This document shows positions 35,339-44,212 of a stretch of 64,000 nucleotides of DNA, one piece after another. The notes beneath the pieces were generated by a model. That model was given only the letters and a program-made list of their open reading frames with translations, ran no database searches and was not told the DNA's origin. The position numbers and the translations under genes are program-made. The first letter of the stretch is position 1. Each line of letters starts with the position of its first letter. Origin of the DNA: an uncultured Clostridia bacterium (GTDB taxonomy: Bacteria; Bacillota; Clostridia; TANB77; CAG-508); assembly GCA_934167495.1 (NCBI GenBank), contig CAKPKP010000004.1, positions 62,001 through 126,000 of the forward strand. The letters run 5' to 3'.

Positions 35339-36448
35339 TTATTTTTTATTTATTACTACAAGTGCTAATATAGTAGATACAAGCACTACGAAATATATGT
35401 ATGTTGCAATATTATTTCCTACTTCTGGTAACACTCCTACTGATTTTGCTATTTTTTGATATTCCTTCTCTTCATTTGTTTTATTATCTTCTTCTGTTGT
35501 AGGAGCTGGTGTTTCTGATGGTTCTGGTGTATTTTCTGGTTTTTCAGTTGTTAAAAAACTAGAAGATACATATGCTGTTTCACCATTAAATTTTACTCTA
35601 CTCCAGCCATTGCTTCCTACACCTGTTCTTGTTAACTCCGCATTTTCTTCTAATAATGCCAAAGATTCACTACTTGTAGTGTAACTAGCTCTAACATTTA
35701 CTTTGGATTTTACATATACAGTTTCATCCACATCTGTAAACGTTGGTTCTTCCTCTTCTATTTTTTCTTTTGTTAAATAAGATGATGATATATATGCTGT
35801 TTTTCCATCGTAATTTACTCTGCTCCAACCATTACTTCCTACACCTGTTCTTGTTAACTCAGTTCCTATATCTAATAATCCATATGATTTACTACTTGTT
35901 GTATAACTTGCTCTAACATTCACTCTAGATTTTACATATACTGTTTCATTTACATCTGTAAATGTTGGCTCTTCTTGAGTTGGTTCTGGTGTAGGATTAT
36001 TTGGTTCTGGATCTGGCTCAGGTTCTGGTTCAGGAGTTGAATTACTTTGTATTTGAACACTCTTAGATAAAACAGAGTTTGAATTCATCTTATTACCTTT
36101 TTCGTCTGAAATAGTTAAATTTGTAACTTTAATTGTTGCTGTTCCAATTGTCTTGGCTGAAAAGCTTAAAGTTGCATCATCTACTTGATGAAATTCTTCT
36201 TCTAAACTAGTTGTACTTACTTTTGTTATTTTTGTAGTGTCTGTAGTTCCATCACTATATGTTATAGTAACACTTCCTGAATATGCTACTGCACCAGTTG
36301 GCATTGCTATTCTTATATTTATATTTTCTCCAACAATTACACTATCACTTGCAACTATAGATGCTTCTGCTGCATAACTTTTTTGTATTGGTAATATTAT
36401 AAATGCTATTATTAATATTATAAAAATCTTTAGATTTATTTTTTTCAT
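35339..36448 (-). CDS. Sortase-anchored surface protein with two SH3b domains
   Basis: A 369-residue exported protein. A signal peptide (MKKINLKIFIILIIAFIILP, cut near SYA-AEA), a cohesin-like beta domain (about 28-130), a Pro/Glu linker, and two nearly identical SH3b domains (TVYVKSRVNVRASYTTSS and TVYVKSKVNVRASYTTSS) are followed by a cell-wall sorting signal: LPEVG at 340-344, a hydrophobic helix and a basic tail NKK. The sortase gene lies 36 nt upstream in the same operon and is the likely anchoring enzyme. SH3b domains suggest binding to cell wall peptides. Confidence 0.88.
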   Translation of the reverse strand: MKKINLKIFIILIIAFIILPIQKSYAAEASIVASDSVIVGENINIRIAMPTGAVAYSGSVTITYSDGTTDTTKITKVSTTSLEEEFHQVDDATLSFSAKTIGTATIKVTNLTISDEKGNKMNSNSVLSKSVQIQSNSTPEPEPEPDPEPNNPTPEPTQEEPTFTDVNETVYVKSRVNVRASYTTSSKSYGLLDIGTELTRTGVGSNGWSRVNYDGKTAYISSSYLTKEKIEEEEPTFTDVDETVYVKSKVNVRASYTTSSESLALLEENAELTRTGVGSNGWSRVKFNGETAYVSSSFLTTEKPENTPEPSETPAPTTEEDNKTNEEKEYQKIAKSVGVLPEVGNNIATYIYFVVLVSTILALVVINKK

Positions 36449-36484
36449 TTATACTAACCTCCAGTTTACTATTCTTCTGTATTT

Positions 36485-37192
36485 CTATTCAGCTTTGTTT
36501 TCTGTTGTAACTTTATTTTCTGTAGTTGTTACATTTACTGTTGTATTATTAGTTGTATTCTCAGTTTTTTCAGTGGTTTCTTTTGCTTTTACTACTAATC
36601 TTGTTTGAGCACCTTGCTCACATGTTATTAAAGTTACTTCTTTTTCTTTTTGATTTGGCATTAAACATTTTAAATCATCTGGTTGTACTGGATATTTATC
36701 ATATACTTTATATGTTACTTTCTTTCCTGTTGTATCTTCTATATAAAATGTATCATCTTTTTCTAAAGCATTCAAATCTAAAAATTTTTCTGCGTAGTTA
36801 TGTCCTGCTATACAGAAATTTCCTGTTGTGTTTATTGTTGGTCCATACAATTTAGTAAGTCCTAATTTTAATGCTTCCTCATTTGTATTTTCTAATATAT
36901 ATTGTTCTACTTCTATTTTTTTAATTACAAGTTTTCCTAGAACTTTATAATTACCTACTTTAGTTACCATATTTGAATTTTCGTCTTTACCCTCTTCTTG
37001 ACTTACAGGTGCATTGGTATTTTGGTTATTTTTAATTTGTTTTGTTATTAATACAGCAAACACTGCAACTACTATAACTGTAATTATAGCTAATATTATA
37101 ATTACAGCTTTTGGTATATCTTTTGTTTTTTCTTCTGAAAAACTTATATCAATTTCTTTATCTCCCATTGAAGAATGTTTTCCTCTGCTCAT
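36485..37192 (-). CDS. Sortase, probably class D-like
   Basis: A 235-residue transpeptidase with one N-terminal membrane helix (about 27-50) and the sortase barrel. Catalytic residues are His131 (FCIAGHNY), Cys191 (VTLITCEQ) and Arg198 (QTRLVV). An unusual tail of about 30 residues rich in Thr and Asn follows the barrel. It heads an operon with the LPEVG surface protein, which suggests a dedicated enzyme-substrate pair rather than the housekeeping sortase. Class assignment from sequence alone is tentative. Confidence 0.9.
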   Translation of the reverse strand: MSRGKHSSMGDKEIDISFSEEKTKDIPKAVIIILAIITVIVVAVFAVLITKQIKNNQNTNAPVSQEEGKDENSNMVTKVGNYKVLGKLVIKKIEVEQYILENTNEEALKLGLTKLYGPTINTTGNFCIAGHNYAEKFLDLNALEKDDTFYIEDTTGKKVTYKVYDKYPVQPDDLKCLMPNQKEKEVTLITCEQGAQTRLVVKAKETTEKTENTTNNTTVNVTTTENKVTTENKAE

Positions 37193-37251
37193 ATTAGAAA
37201 CCTCCTACATTTTTTCTTTTTTCTTATGAATTTCTCATTTTACACATTTGC

Positions 37252-37280
37252 ATTATATTTTATACTAGTAAAAAAGTCAA
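37252..37280 (-). promoter_or_regulatory. Promoter of the sortase operon
   Basis: Minus strand TTGACT (37275-37280), 17-nt spacer, TATAAT (37252-37257), about 60 nt upstream of the sortase start. A copy of the dispersed hairpin repeat abuts the -35 box. Confidence 0.75.
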
Positions 37281-37321
37281 TATTATATTATAGGAAGTTT
37301 GAAGAACTTTTATATAATATT
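37279..37321. repeat. Dispersed palindromic repeat, copy 4
   Basis: AATATTATATTATAGGAAGTT..TGAAG..AACTTTTATATAATATT, an imperfect stem with the TATAGGAA core and the TGAAG loop seen in the copy at 47033. Confidence 0.6.
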
Positions 37322-37406
37322 AATAGAAGTAGTACATGGAAGTACTACTTCTACTTTGATGTATATAATAAAAATTTACATACTATCTTATACTATTCAC
37401 TTCGTG

Positions 37407-37438
37407 TTTTGTATCAAAACTCTCCGTTCCCATTGATA
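37407..37438 (+). repeat. Solitary arm of the GGGGACGG inverted repeat
   Basis: A 32-nt stretch starting TTTTGTATCAAAACTCTCCG matches the left arm at 44072-44103 in 28 of 32 positions. The partner arm is missing here, so it looks like a decayed or half element. Confidence 0.7.
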
Positions 37439-37442
37439 TATT

Positions 37443-38255
37443 TTATTTAATAATTATAGCTGCTATTATTATTAAACCAAATATTATTCTATATATTGAA
37501 AATATTTTAAAACTACCTTTTTTCAAATATTCAAGCAAGAATTTTATTACTAATATTCCTACCACAAAACTCACAACAATTCCTAAAATAAAAGCAATTA
37601 TTCCTGTTGTATCAGCAGTTGTTAAAAATCCTATGAAATCTTTTAAATCAAATATTGTAGCTCCAAGTACAATTGGGGCTGATAACATAAATGAATATTT
37701 TGCAGTTGCTTCTCTTGTAACACCTAAAGTTCTACCAACTGTCATAGTTATACCAGAACGAGATACTCCTGGTATAAAAGCTAATACTTGTGATGCACCT
37801 ATTAAAAATGTTTGTTTTAATGTTAAATTTTCGTATGTTGTTGTAGATTTGCATTTCTTATCTACTATATATAAAATAACACCCATTATCATTAAACATA
37901 TAGCTACTATAAGTGGAGTTTTTAAATATGTATCTATTATATCTTTAAATAATAGTGCTCCTATTACGCCTGGCATAGTTGCTAAAATTAAATATATTAA
38001 CATATTTCCTTCAAAATTTTTTTCTTTCTTTACTACTAATTTGTATCCACCTTGTAAAAGTGCAATCCAATCTTTAAAGAAAAATATTCCTATTGCTAAT
38101 AATGTTCCAAAATGTAATGCTACATCAAAACTATCTGGGATATTTGACCAATTAAACATCCATGGAATTATAAATAAATGTGCTGAACTTGATACTGGTA
38201 ATAATTCTGTTAACCCTTGTATTATTCCTAATATTATTGCTTGATAAATTTGCAT
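37443..38255 (-). CDS. uppP: Undecaprenyl-diphosphatase (UppP/BacA)
   Basis: A 270-residue membrane phosphatase that makes undecaprenyl phosphate for wall and polysaccharide synthesis. Both active-site motifs are visible: IQGLTELLPVSSSAHL near residue 14 (Glu and Ser) and FIPGVSRSGITMTVGRTLG near residue 160 (the PGxSRSG arginine). Seven to eight helices cover the rest. It is 28 nt downstream of dpaA. With the DUF368 protein at 24492, this window holds two steps of lipid-carrier recycling. Confidence 0.96.
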   Translation of the reverse strand: MQIYQAIILGIIQGLTELLPVSSSAHLFIIPWMFNWSNIPDSFDVALHFGTLLAIGIFFFKDWIALLQGGYKLVVKKEKNFEGNMLIYLILATMPGVIGALLFKDIIDTYLKTPLIVAICLMIMGVILYIVDKKCKSTTTYENLTLKQTFLIGASQVLAFIPGVSRSGITMTVGRTLGVTREATAKYSFMLSAPIVLGATIFDLKDFIGFLTTADTTGIIAFILGIVVSFVVGILVIKFLLEYLKKGSFKIFSIYRIIFGLIIIAAIIIK

Positions 38256-38283
38256 TTTAATCCTTCTTTCTTTTATTTATATT

Positions 38284-39150
38284 TTAATTTGCTAACTCTA
38301 ATATTATATTGTCTAATGTTTCTTTTATAAATTCTGCTGATGTCACTGGTGCTACTTTTCCTGGTAATGATAGTGCCCAAATAGATTTTATATTCTTATC
38401 TTTTGCAGCTTTAATATCTACTCCACCTGGATAAGATGCTAAATCTATTATTAAACAATCTTTTTTCAACAAGTTTATTCTTGTATTATCTAATACAATT
38501 GATGGTATTGTATTCATTATTATGTCAAATTTTCCTATCACTTTGTTCAAATTTTTTATGTGTACAGGATTATATCCATAAGCTGTTATCCATGCTATAT
38601 CTTCATTTTTTCTAGCTTCACAATATACATTTGCGCCTATACCAGCTAATGTTTTAGCAAGTATTTTTCCTACTCTTCCAAATCCCATAACTAGCACATT
38701 GCTTCCATGTAATGTTTTTAAAGTTTCTTGCATAGCAATTTGAATTGCACCTTCTGCAGTTGCAATAGTATTTAATACAACTAATTCTTCTCTACTTAAT
38801 AAATCTGTATATTGTATACTCTTTTCCTCTAATTTTCTTCTTACTGGTTCTATAATATTTCCTGCTATAAATCTTTTTCCATTTAAATTTTCTAATAATT
38901 CATTTAAATCTATTTTTTTATCACTAAATGGTGTACTTACATTTGTTCTATCACTAGTTAATGGCATTGGTCCTAAAACTATTACAGCTTCTTTTATTGC
39001 ATCTGTTAAAGAATCACAAAAAAATACATTTTCTTTTTTTTCCATTTTCTCTAAACCATACGTATACACCTTATATCCATCTTGAATCAATATGTCTATC
39101 AGCTTTACTATTCTTAAATCTCCACCTATTATAGAAATTACTTTATCCAT
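38284..39150 (-). CDS. dpaA: Dipicolinate synthase subunit A (SpoVFA)
   Basis: A 288-residue NAD(P)-binding subunit of the enzyme that makes dipicolinic acid, the major small molecule of the spore core. Marks are the N-terminal ISIIGGDLRIVKLIDIL, VLGPMPLTSD, VLVMGFGRVGKILAKTL (Rossmann loop) and IIDLASYPGGVDIKAAK. The usual partner gene dpaB is not next to it; uppP follows instead. This is the main sign in the window that the organism sporulates. Expression late in the mother cell is expected from the family, but no matching promoter was confirmed. Confidence 0.92.
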   Translation of the reverse strand: MDKVISIIGGDLRIVKLIDILIQDGYKVYTYGLEKMEKKENVFFCDSLTDAIKEAVIVLGPMPLTSDRTNVSTPFSDKKIDLNELLENLNGKRFIAGNIIEPVRRKLEEKSIQYTDLLSREELVVLNTIATAEGAIQIAMQETLKTLHGSNVLVMGFGRVGKILAKTLAGIGANVYCEARKNEDIAWITAYGYNPVHIKNLNKVIGKFDIIMNTIPSIVLDNTRINLLKKDCLIIDLASYPGGVDIKAAKDKNIKSIWALSLPGKVAPVTSAEFIKETLDNIILELAN

Positions 39151-39195
39151 AAAACCTCCTTTTATATATTCTATATAACTTTTAATTATATAAAA

Positions 39196-40440
39196 TTAGT
39201 TAGACCCTAATTCTTTTTGGTTCTCTGTTGTCTCAGATTTTTTTAGTAATTCTTTACTAAAAATTTCGTCAACTTTATCATTAACTTTTTTTCTTTCTGT
39301 ATTTTCATTAATATTTTCTATTAAACTATTAGTTTCCTCTAAATGCTTTTGTACACTTAACTCCTCTTCTGTTAATTTTTCTTCTTTTTCAGGAGTTTCA
39401 TCTAATTTTACAGAAACAGTAAAATATTGCTTAATAGGTTCAAATATTTTTTCTTTTACTGCTTTTTTTAATAATTCTGGCTCTAATTCTATTGCTTTAT
39501 TTATAAAAGTTATTGCTTTATCTTTTTGATTTTTAATTATATATATTCTAGCTAATTGATAATATGACTTTCCTTCTAACTCATCATACAAACTTTCTGT
39601 AAAATATTTTTCTGCTAATTCTAAATCTTTTTGAATTAAAGCAATTTGACCTAAACTATAATATGCATTATATAGTCTATGGTTAATATCTGCTGCTTTC
39701 TCATAACACTCTTTTGCACTTTGGAAATCATTTAATCTAGTATAAGCTATTCCTAAACTGTAATATAATTCAAAATCATCAGGTTTGTATTTTAAGGCTT
39801 CTGTATATACGCTTACAGCTTCTTTAAATCTTTCTTGACTACACAATAAATCTCCTAATAAATTAGATGCCTCATAATAATCTGGTTTATTTTTTATTAA
39901 TGTGTTTAGCATTTCTATTGCTTCATCTTTTTTTCCTAAATCATTTAACAATTCTGCTATTTTATAATAAGAATCATAATCTTTTTTATTTATATCTATA
40001 GCTGAAACATATTCATCTATTGCTCGTCTCATTCCGCCTTCTTTTTCATATATCTTTGCAAGTAATTTGTGTCCAAAATAACTTTCTCCTGGATATTTTG
40101 TAACTAAATTTACTAAAATTTCTTTTGCGAGTTTATTATTTCCTAAAAAGATTAAGACATGTGCAAATCCAATACTTATAATTTCAGAAAAATTAATTCC
40201 TTTTACTTCCATTATTATAACAATTATTGGAATTATAACTGCTAATACATATTCTATTATCTCTAAAACCACAGAACCATATAAATTGCCAATTATTTCA
40301 ATAAAATTTATTCCTATCCCTATAGCTTCAGCAATTAATATTGACACATATGTTGTATCGTTTTTCTTTATCATTTTAAAAAATATAATTACAAATAGTG
40401 CTACCGCTAATAAATTAAATAATATTTTTGAAACTAACAT
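39196..40440 (-). CDS. Membrane-anchored TPR protein
   Basis: A 414-residue protein with three hydrophobic segments near the N-terminus (about 5-22, 30-55 and 60-80) and then at least six tetratricopeptide repeats, for example ESYFGHKLLAKIYEKEGGMR, DYDSYYKIAELLNDLGKKDE and RLYNAYYSLGQIALIQKDLE. The last 70 residues are charged and probably coiled. TPR arrays mediate protein contacts; the partner is unknown. It is 45 nt upstream of dpaA, but a link to sporulation is not shown. Confidence 0.85.
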   Translation of the reverse strand: MLVSKILFNLLAVALFVIIFFKMIKKNDTTYVSILIAEAIGIGINFIEIIGNLYGSVVLEIIEYVLAVIIPIIVIIMEVKGINFSEIISIGFAHVLIFLGNNKLAKEILVNLVTKYPGESYFGHKLLAKIYEKEGGMRRAIDEYVSAIDINKKDYDSYYKIAELLNDLGKKDEAIEMLNTLIKNKPDYYEASNLLGDLLCSQERFKEAVSVYTEALKYKPDDFELYYSLGIAYTRLNDFQSAKECYEKAADINHRLYNAYYSLGQIALIQKDLELAEKYFTESLYDELEGKSYYQLARIYIIKNQKDKAITFINKAIELEPELLKKAVKEKIFEPIKQYFTVSVKLDETPEKEEKLTEEELSVQKHLEETNSLIENINENTERKKVNDKVDEIFSKELLKKSETTENQKELGSN

Positions 40441-40552
40441 TTTTTACATCCTTTTATTATAATTTTTTCGATTATATCATACAAAATATACAATTACAAT
40501 AAGTTACTTAAGCAATTTTTTCCACTATTTAAGTCAATTTTTATAGTAATTA

Positions 40553-40840
40553 TTAATGTATAACATATTTAAATATTACATACATTCCTAAAATTATTTC
40601 AGAAATTAATATTACTGGAAAACCAATTACAAATCTAAGTTTTTTGGTTTTATGCCTGAATGTATACATTCCAGCAATCGTCCCTATTCCCCCTCCTAGA
40701 AGTGTAATTGTAAAAAGTGTTTGCTCTGGAATTCTATATCTTCCTTTTATAGCTTTTCTTTTATCCCAAAACATTATAAAAAATCCTATTATATTAATTG
40801 CAATTAAATAATAAATAAAATACATTATATATTTTTCCAT
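40553..40840 (-). CDS. DUF1294 small membrane protein
   Basis: A 95-residue protein with three hydrophobic helices and the family pattern FIMFWDKRKAIKGRYRIPEQ, LLGGGIGTIAGMYTFRHKTKK. The function of the family is not known. The short length and complete motif order show that it is full-length. It is divergent from rqcH. Confidence 0.88.
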   Translation of the reverse strand: MEKYIMYFIYYLIAINIIGFFIMFWDKRKAIKGRYRIPEQTLFTITLLGGGIGTIAGMYTFRHKTKKLRFVIGFPVILISEIILGMYVIFKYVIH

Positions 40841-40924
40841 AAATTCCTCTTTGTTCTCTTAATTTCATCAATTAATTTTATATTTAAAAGTATATCTTTG
40901 TCAATATAAAAGATATAAATTCTA

Positions 40925-40951
40925 TTGACTTTTGACATAATCCTATATAAT
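40925..40951 (+). promoter_or_regulatory. Probable promoter of rqcH
   Basis: TTGACT (40925-40930) and TATAAT (40946-40951) with a short 15-nt spacer; other AT-rich -10 choices exist a few bases on. Confidence 0.45.
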
Positions 40952-40979
40952 ATATATATGTTTAAATAGGAGGTATCTT

Positions 40980-42659
40980 ATGGCATTTGATGGAATTGTT
41001 ACAAAAGCTGTAGTTTCAGAATTAAATGAATATATAATTGGAGCAAAAGTTAATAAAATATTTGAACCTACAAAAAATGAAATAATTTTAGGTTTATACT
41101 CTTCTGGAAAAAACTATTCATTAAATTTAAGCATAAATCCGGACTCTTGTAGAATAAATCTTTCTACACATTCTAAGGCTAATCCATTTAATGCACCTAA
41201 TTTTTGTATGCTTCTTAGAAAATATTTAATTGGTTCAAGAATTATTTCTATAAATACTCCAGACTTAGAAAGAGTTGTAGAAATTGTATTTGAAGGCTAT
41301 AATGAAATGAACGATTTAATTACTCGAAAATTATTTTTAGAAATTATGAGTAGACAAAGTAATATTATATTTACTAATGAAAATAATATTATTATTGATA
41401 CTTTAAAACATGTAGATAATTCTTCTAGGAATTTACTTCCTGCTAATCCATATGTCTTACCTAATAATGATAAAATTAGTTTTTTGAATTTAAAGGATTT
41501 TTCAGAATTTAACTCTTACATAAGTAATTCTGAATTACCTAGTCTAGATACAAAACTTTGCTCATTATTTATTGGATTTAGCAAAAGCTTTATAAATTGT
41601 AGTTTATCTGAACTAAATATAGATAATATTAACTATTCAAAAGAAGATTTAATAAATTTGTATAACTATATTAAAAAAATTATTTCTAATTTTGGTACAA
41701 ATAATATATCTTGCACAAATATAAATAGCAATGACTTTTCTATTATATTAAAAAATTCTTCAAATTTAGATATAAATTTTTTTGTTGATGATTTTTACTA
41801 CGAAAAAGAAGAAAACAATTTATTTAAAAGTGCTAAAAACAATTTACTAAAAATAATTTTATCTTCTTTAAAAAAATGTTCAAAAAAATTAGAAAATATC
41901 AATTCAAAATTAAAAGAATGTGATTCAATGGATACTTATAGATTATATGGTGAATTACTAACATCAAATTTATATAAATTAAAAGAAAATACTTCATCTA
42001 TTACTTTAGAAAACTATTATGATAATAATAATTTAATTGAGATTCCACTAGATAAATCTATATCTCCACATAAAAACGCTGATAAGTATTTCAAAAAATA
42101 CAATAAATTAAAGAATGCTTTAAAAATTGTTTCTATTCAAAAACAAGAGGCTGAAAAAGAATTAGAATATATCGAAAGTATTATATTTTCACTTGAAAGT
42201 GCAGAAGATTTAATTGATATTAATGAAATATATGAAGAAGTTTCTCAAAATTTAATAACAAAAAAAGAAATTGAAAAAAATAAGAAAAGTTCAAAACATA
42301 AAGAAAAAGAAAAAATTTCAATCAACAATATTACTACTCTTGAGGAAAATGGATTTACAATTTTCATTGGAAAAAATAATATACAAAATGATTATTTGAC
42401 TTTAAAATATGCAAATAAAAATGATATTTGGTTTCATACTCAAAAAATTCATGGTAGTCACGTTATATTAAGGCTAAATGGTAACGAATTAAATGATGAT
42501 ATTTTGTACAGATGTGCATCTATTGCTATGCAAAACAGTAAAGCCAAAAATTCTTCAAATGTACCTGTTGATTATACATATGTAAGATATGTAAAAAAAT
42601 CACCTAATTCAAAACCAGGTATGGTTATTTACACAAATTATAAAACTATTTTTGTATAA
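40980..42659 (+). CDS. rqcH: Rqc2 homologue RqcH (NFACT family)
   Basis: A 559-residue ribosome-quality-control factor. It binds obstructed 50S subunits with peptidyl-tRNA and directs addition of a C-terminal alanine tail. The N-terminal NFACT-N domain starts MAFDGIVTKAVVSELNEYIIGAKVNKI, a helix-hairpin and coiled-coil middle follows (about 290-420), and the NFACT-R domain near the end shows NDIWFHTQKIHGSHVILRL. Older annotations call it fibronectin-binding protein. AGGAGG precedes the ATG. Given possible ribosome stalling at CGG codons here, its presence is relevant but normal for the phylum. Confidence 0.95.
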   Translation: MAFDGIVTKAVVSELNEYIIGAKVNKIFEPTKNEIILGLYSSGKNYSLNLSINPDSCRINLSTHSKANPFNAPNFCMLLRKYLIGSRIISINTPDLERVVEIVFEGYNEMNDLITRKLFLEIMSRQSNIIFTNENNIIIDTLKHVDNSSRNLLPANPYVLPNNDKISFLNLKDFSEFNSYISNSELPSLDTKLCSLFIGFSKSFINCSLSELNIDNINYSKEDLINLYNYIKKIISNFGTNNISCTNINSNDFSIILKNSSNLDINFFVDDFYYEKEENNLFKSAKNNLLKIILSSLKKCSKKLENINSKLKECDSMDTYRLYGELLTSNLYKLKENTSSITLENYYDNNNLIEIPLDKSISPHKNADKYFKKYNKLKNALKIVSIQKQEAEKELEYIESIIFSLESAEDLIDINEIYEEVSQNLITKKEIEKNKKSSKHKEKEKISINNITTLEENGFTIFIGKNNIQNDYLTLKYANKNDIWFHTQKIHGSHVILRLNGNELNDDILYRCASIAMQNSKAKNSSNVPVDYTYVRYVKKSPNSKPGMVIYTNYKTIFV

Positions 42660-42666
42660 TACTAAA

Positions 42667-42705
42667 AAGGACATTATGCTATAATTACATAATGTCCTCT
42701 TTATT
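42667..42705 (+). terminator. Rho-independent terminator of rqcH
   Basis: AGGACATTATG / CATAATGTCCT, an 11-bp stem with a 9-nt loop, followed by CTTTATT. Confidence 0.85.
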
Positions 42706-42745
42706 ATATAAAATTACATTGCACAGAAATTTGCTCTAAGCAACT
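42701..42745 (-). repeat. Dispersed palindromic repeat, copy 5 (inverted, left part)
   Basis: On the minus strand it reads GTTGCTTAGAGCAAATTTCTG then TGCAATGTAATTTTATATAATAA. This matches the TTAGAG..AAATTTCTGT(A/G)CAA.GTA.TTAT part of the copies at 5590 and 58092, without the distal half of the palindrome. Confidence 0.6.
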
Positions 42746-42758
42746 TTCTCAATTTCTA

Positions 42759-43961
42759 TTAATTGTTTGATATTAATCTTAAAGTATCTTTTGCTATCAT
42801 TAATTCTTCGTTTGTTGGAACTACAAACATTTTTATTTTAGAATCTTGAGTAGAAATTTCTCTTTCACTACCTTTTACTTGATTTTTTTCTGTATCTAAT
42901 TTTGCTCCAAACACTTCTAAATATTTGCAAATTCTTTCTCTTTCTTCTATTCCTTTTTCTCCAACTCCTCCTGCAAAAGCTATTACATCAACACCATTTA
43001 AAGAAACTATATATTGTGCTATATATTGTGCTATTTTATATGCTGCATTTTCTAATGCTAGAATTGCTCTTTCGTTTCCTTTTAGTAATTCTTCTTCAAT
43101 ATCTCTAAAATCTGTTGATACGCCTGAAATTCCGTACGCTCCTGATTCTTTATTTAAAATTTTGTCCATCTCGTCTGGTGTTTTATTTTCTCTTTTCATT
43201 ATATGGTAAACTATTGATGGATCTATATCTCCACATCTTGTTCCCATTGGAATTCCTGCAAGTGGTGTAAATCCCATACTAGTATCTACTGATTTTCCAC
43301 CATCTATTGCACATATACTTGCTCCTTGACCTATATGACAACTAATGATTTTTAACTCACTTTCATCTTTTTTCATTATTTCTGCAACTCTTTCTGCTAT
43401 ATATCTGTGTGAAGTTCCGTGGAAACCATATTTTCTCATTTTATATTTTTCATAATATTCATATGGAATCGGATATATATATGCTTTTTTAGGCATTGTT
43501 TGATGAAATGCAGTATCAAATACAGCAACCATTGGTTTATTGGGTAAATATTTTTTGCAAGACATAATTCCCCTAACGCTTGCTGGATTGTGTAATGGTG
43601 CAAGTACACTACATTCTTCTATTTTTTGTATTACTTCATCTGTTATTATTACAGAATCGCTAAACATTTCTCCACCATGTACAATTCTATGTCCTATTGC
43701 ATTTATTTCATCTAAGCTCTCTATTACTCCACACTCTTTACTCATTAATAATTTTAAAATTACTTCTATTGCTTCATCATAATCTTTAACAGGATAATCT
43801 ATTACTGTTTTATTTTCTTTTACATTTAATCTTAATGAAGAATTTTTTTCACCTATTCTCTCATAATTTCCTTTTACTAATCTTATATCATTTTCCATAT
43901 CTATTAATTGATATTTCAATGATGAACTACCACAATTTAAAACTAATATTTTCATTTTCAT
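42759..43961 (-). CDS. ackA: Acetate kinase
   Basis: A 400-residue enzyme that makes ATP and acetate from acetyl phosphate, typical of fermentative metabolism. Marks are ILVLNCGSSSLKYQL at the start, AVFDTAFHQTMP, KYGFHGTSHRYIAERV, CHIGQGASICAIDGGKS with GFTPLAGIPMGTRCGDID, and the end FVVPTNEELMIAKDTL. The start may be the ATG at 43961 or the one two codons on, which is the more usual N-terminus. No phosphotransacetylase gene lies beside it. Confidence 0.97.
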   Translation of the reverse strand: MKMKILVLNCGSSSLKYQLIDMENDIRLVKGNYERIGEKNSSLRLNVKENKTVIDYPVKDYDEAIEVILKLLMSKECGVIESLDEINAIGHRIVHGGEMFSDSVIITDEVIQKIEECSVLAPLHNPASVRGIMSCKKYLPNKPMVAVFDTAFHQTMPKKAYIYPIPYEYYEKYKMRKYGFHGTSHRYIAERVAEIMKKDESELKIISCHIGQGASICAIDGGKSVDTSMGFTPLAGIPMGTRCGDIDPSIVYHIMKRENKTPDEMDKILNKESGAYGISGVSTDFRDIEEELLKGNERAILALENAAYKIAQYIAQYIVSLNGVDVIAFAGGVGEKGIEERERICKYLEVFGAKLDTEKNQVKGSEREISTQDSKIKMFVVPTNEELMIAKDTLRLISNN

Positions 43962-44071
43962 CTGTTCCTTTCCTAATATTCTTAATATATATCATTTATT
44001 TTATTTTTTTTCAATATGTATTTTTAAGTCCGCATTTTTATTCTCATGCAAAAATTTTATCACCTCATCAG

Positions 44072-44152
44072 TTTTGTGTCAAAAATCTCCGTCCCCATTG
44101 ACACGTCAATTGATAGCTCATGTCAATGGGGACGGAGATTTTTGACACAAAA
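44072..44152. repeat. Perfect 32-bp inverted repeat with GGGGACGG core
   Basis: Left arm 44072-44103 and right arm 44121-44152 are exact complements over 32 bp; the right arm starts TGTCAATGGGGACGGAGA and ends TTTTTGACACAAAA. The 17-nt spacer is CGTCAATTGATAGCTCA. The first 15 nt of the right arm are identical to the flank and end of the IS at 12559-12573. It stands next to a compositionally foreign gene and is probably a non-autonomous mobile palindrome. Confidence 0.9.
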
Positions 44153-44161
44153 TAAGAAAAA

Positions 44162-44188
44162 TTCCTGCATGCAATTGCAATGCAGGAA
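44162..44188 (-). terminator. Rho-independent terminator of the SleB-like gene
   Basis: TTCCTGCAT / ATGCAGGAA with a 9-nt loop. On the minus strand TTTTTCTTATTTT follows the stem. Confidence 0.85.
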
Positions 44189-44212
44189 AAAAGAAATTAC
44201 ATAAAACATTTC

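Noticed and set aside
44072..44152. Rho-independent terminator
   Set aside because: The 32-bp G+C-rich core with 17-nt spacer and its relation to the IS end fit a mobile palindrome better; a separate normal terminator lies at 44162.
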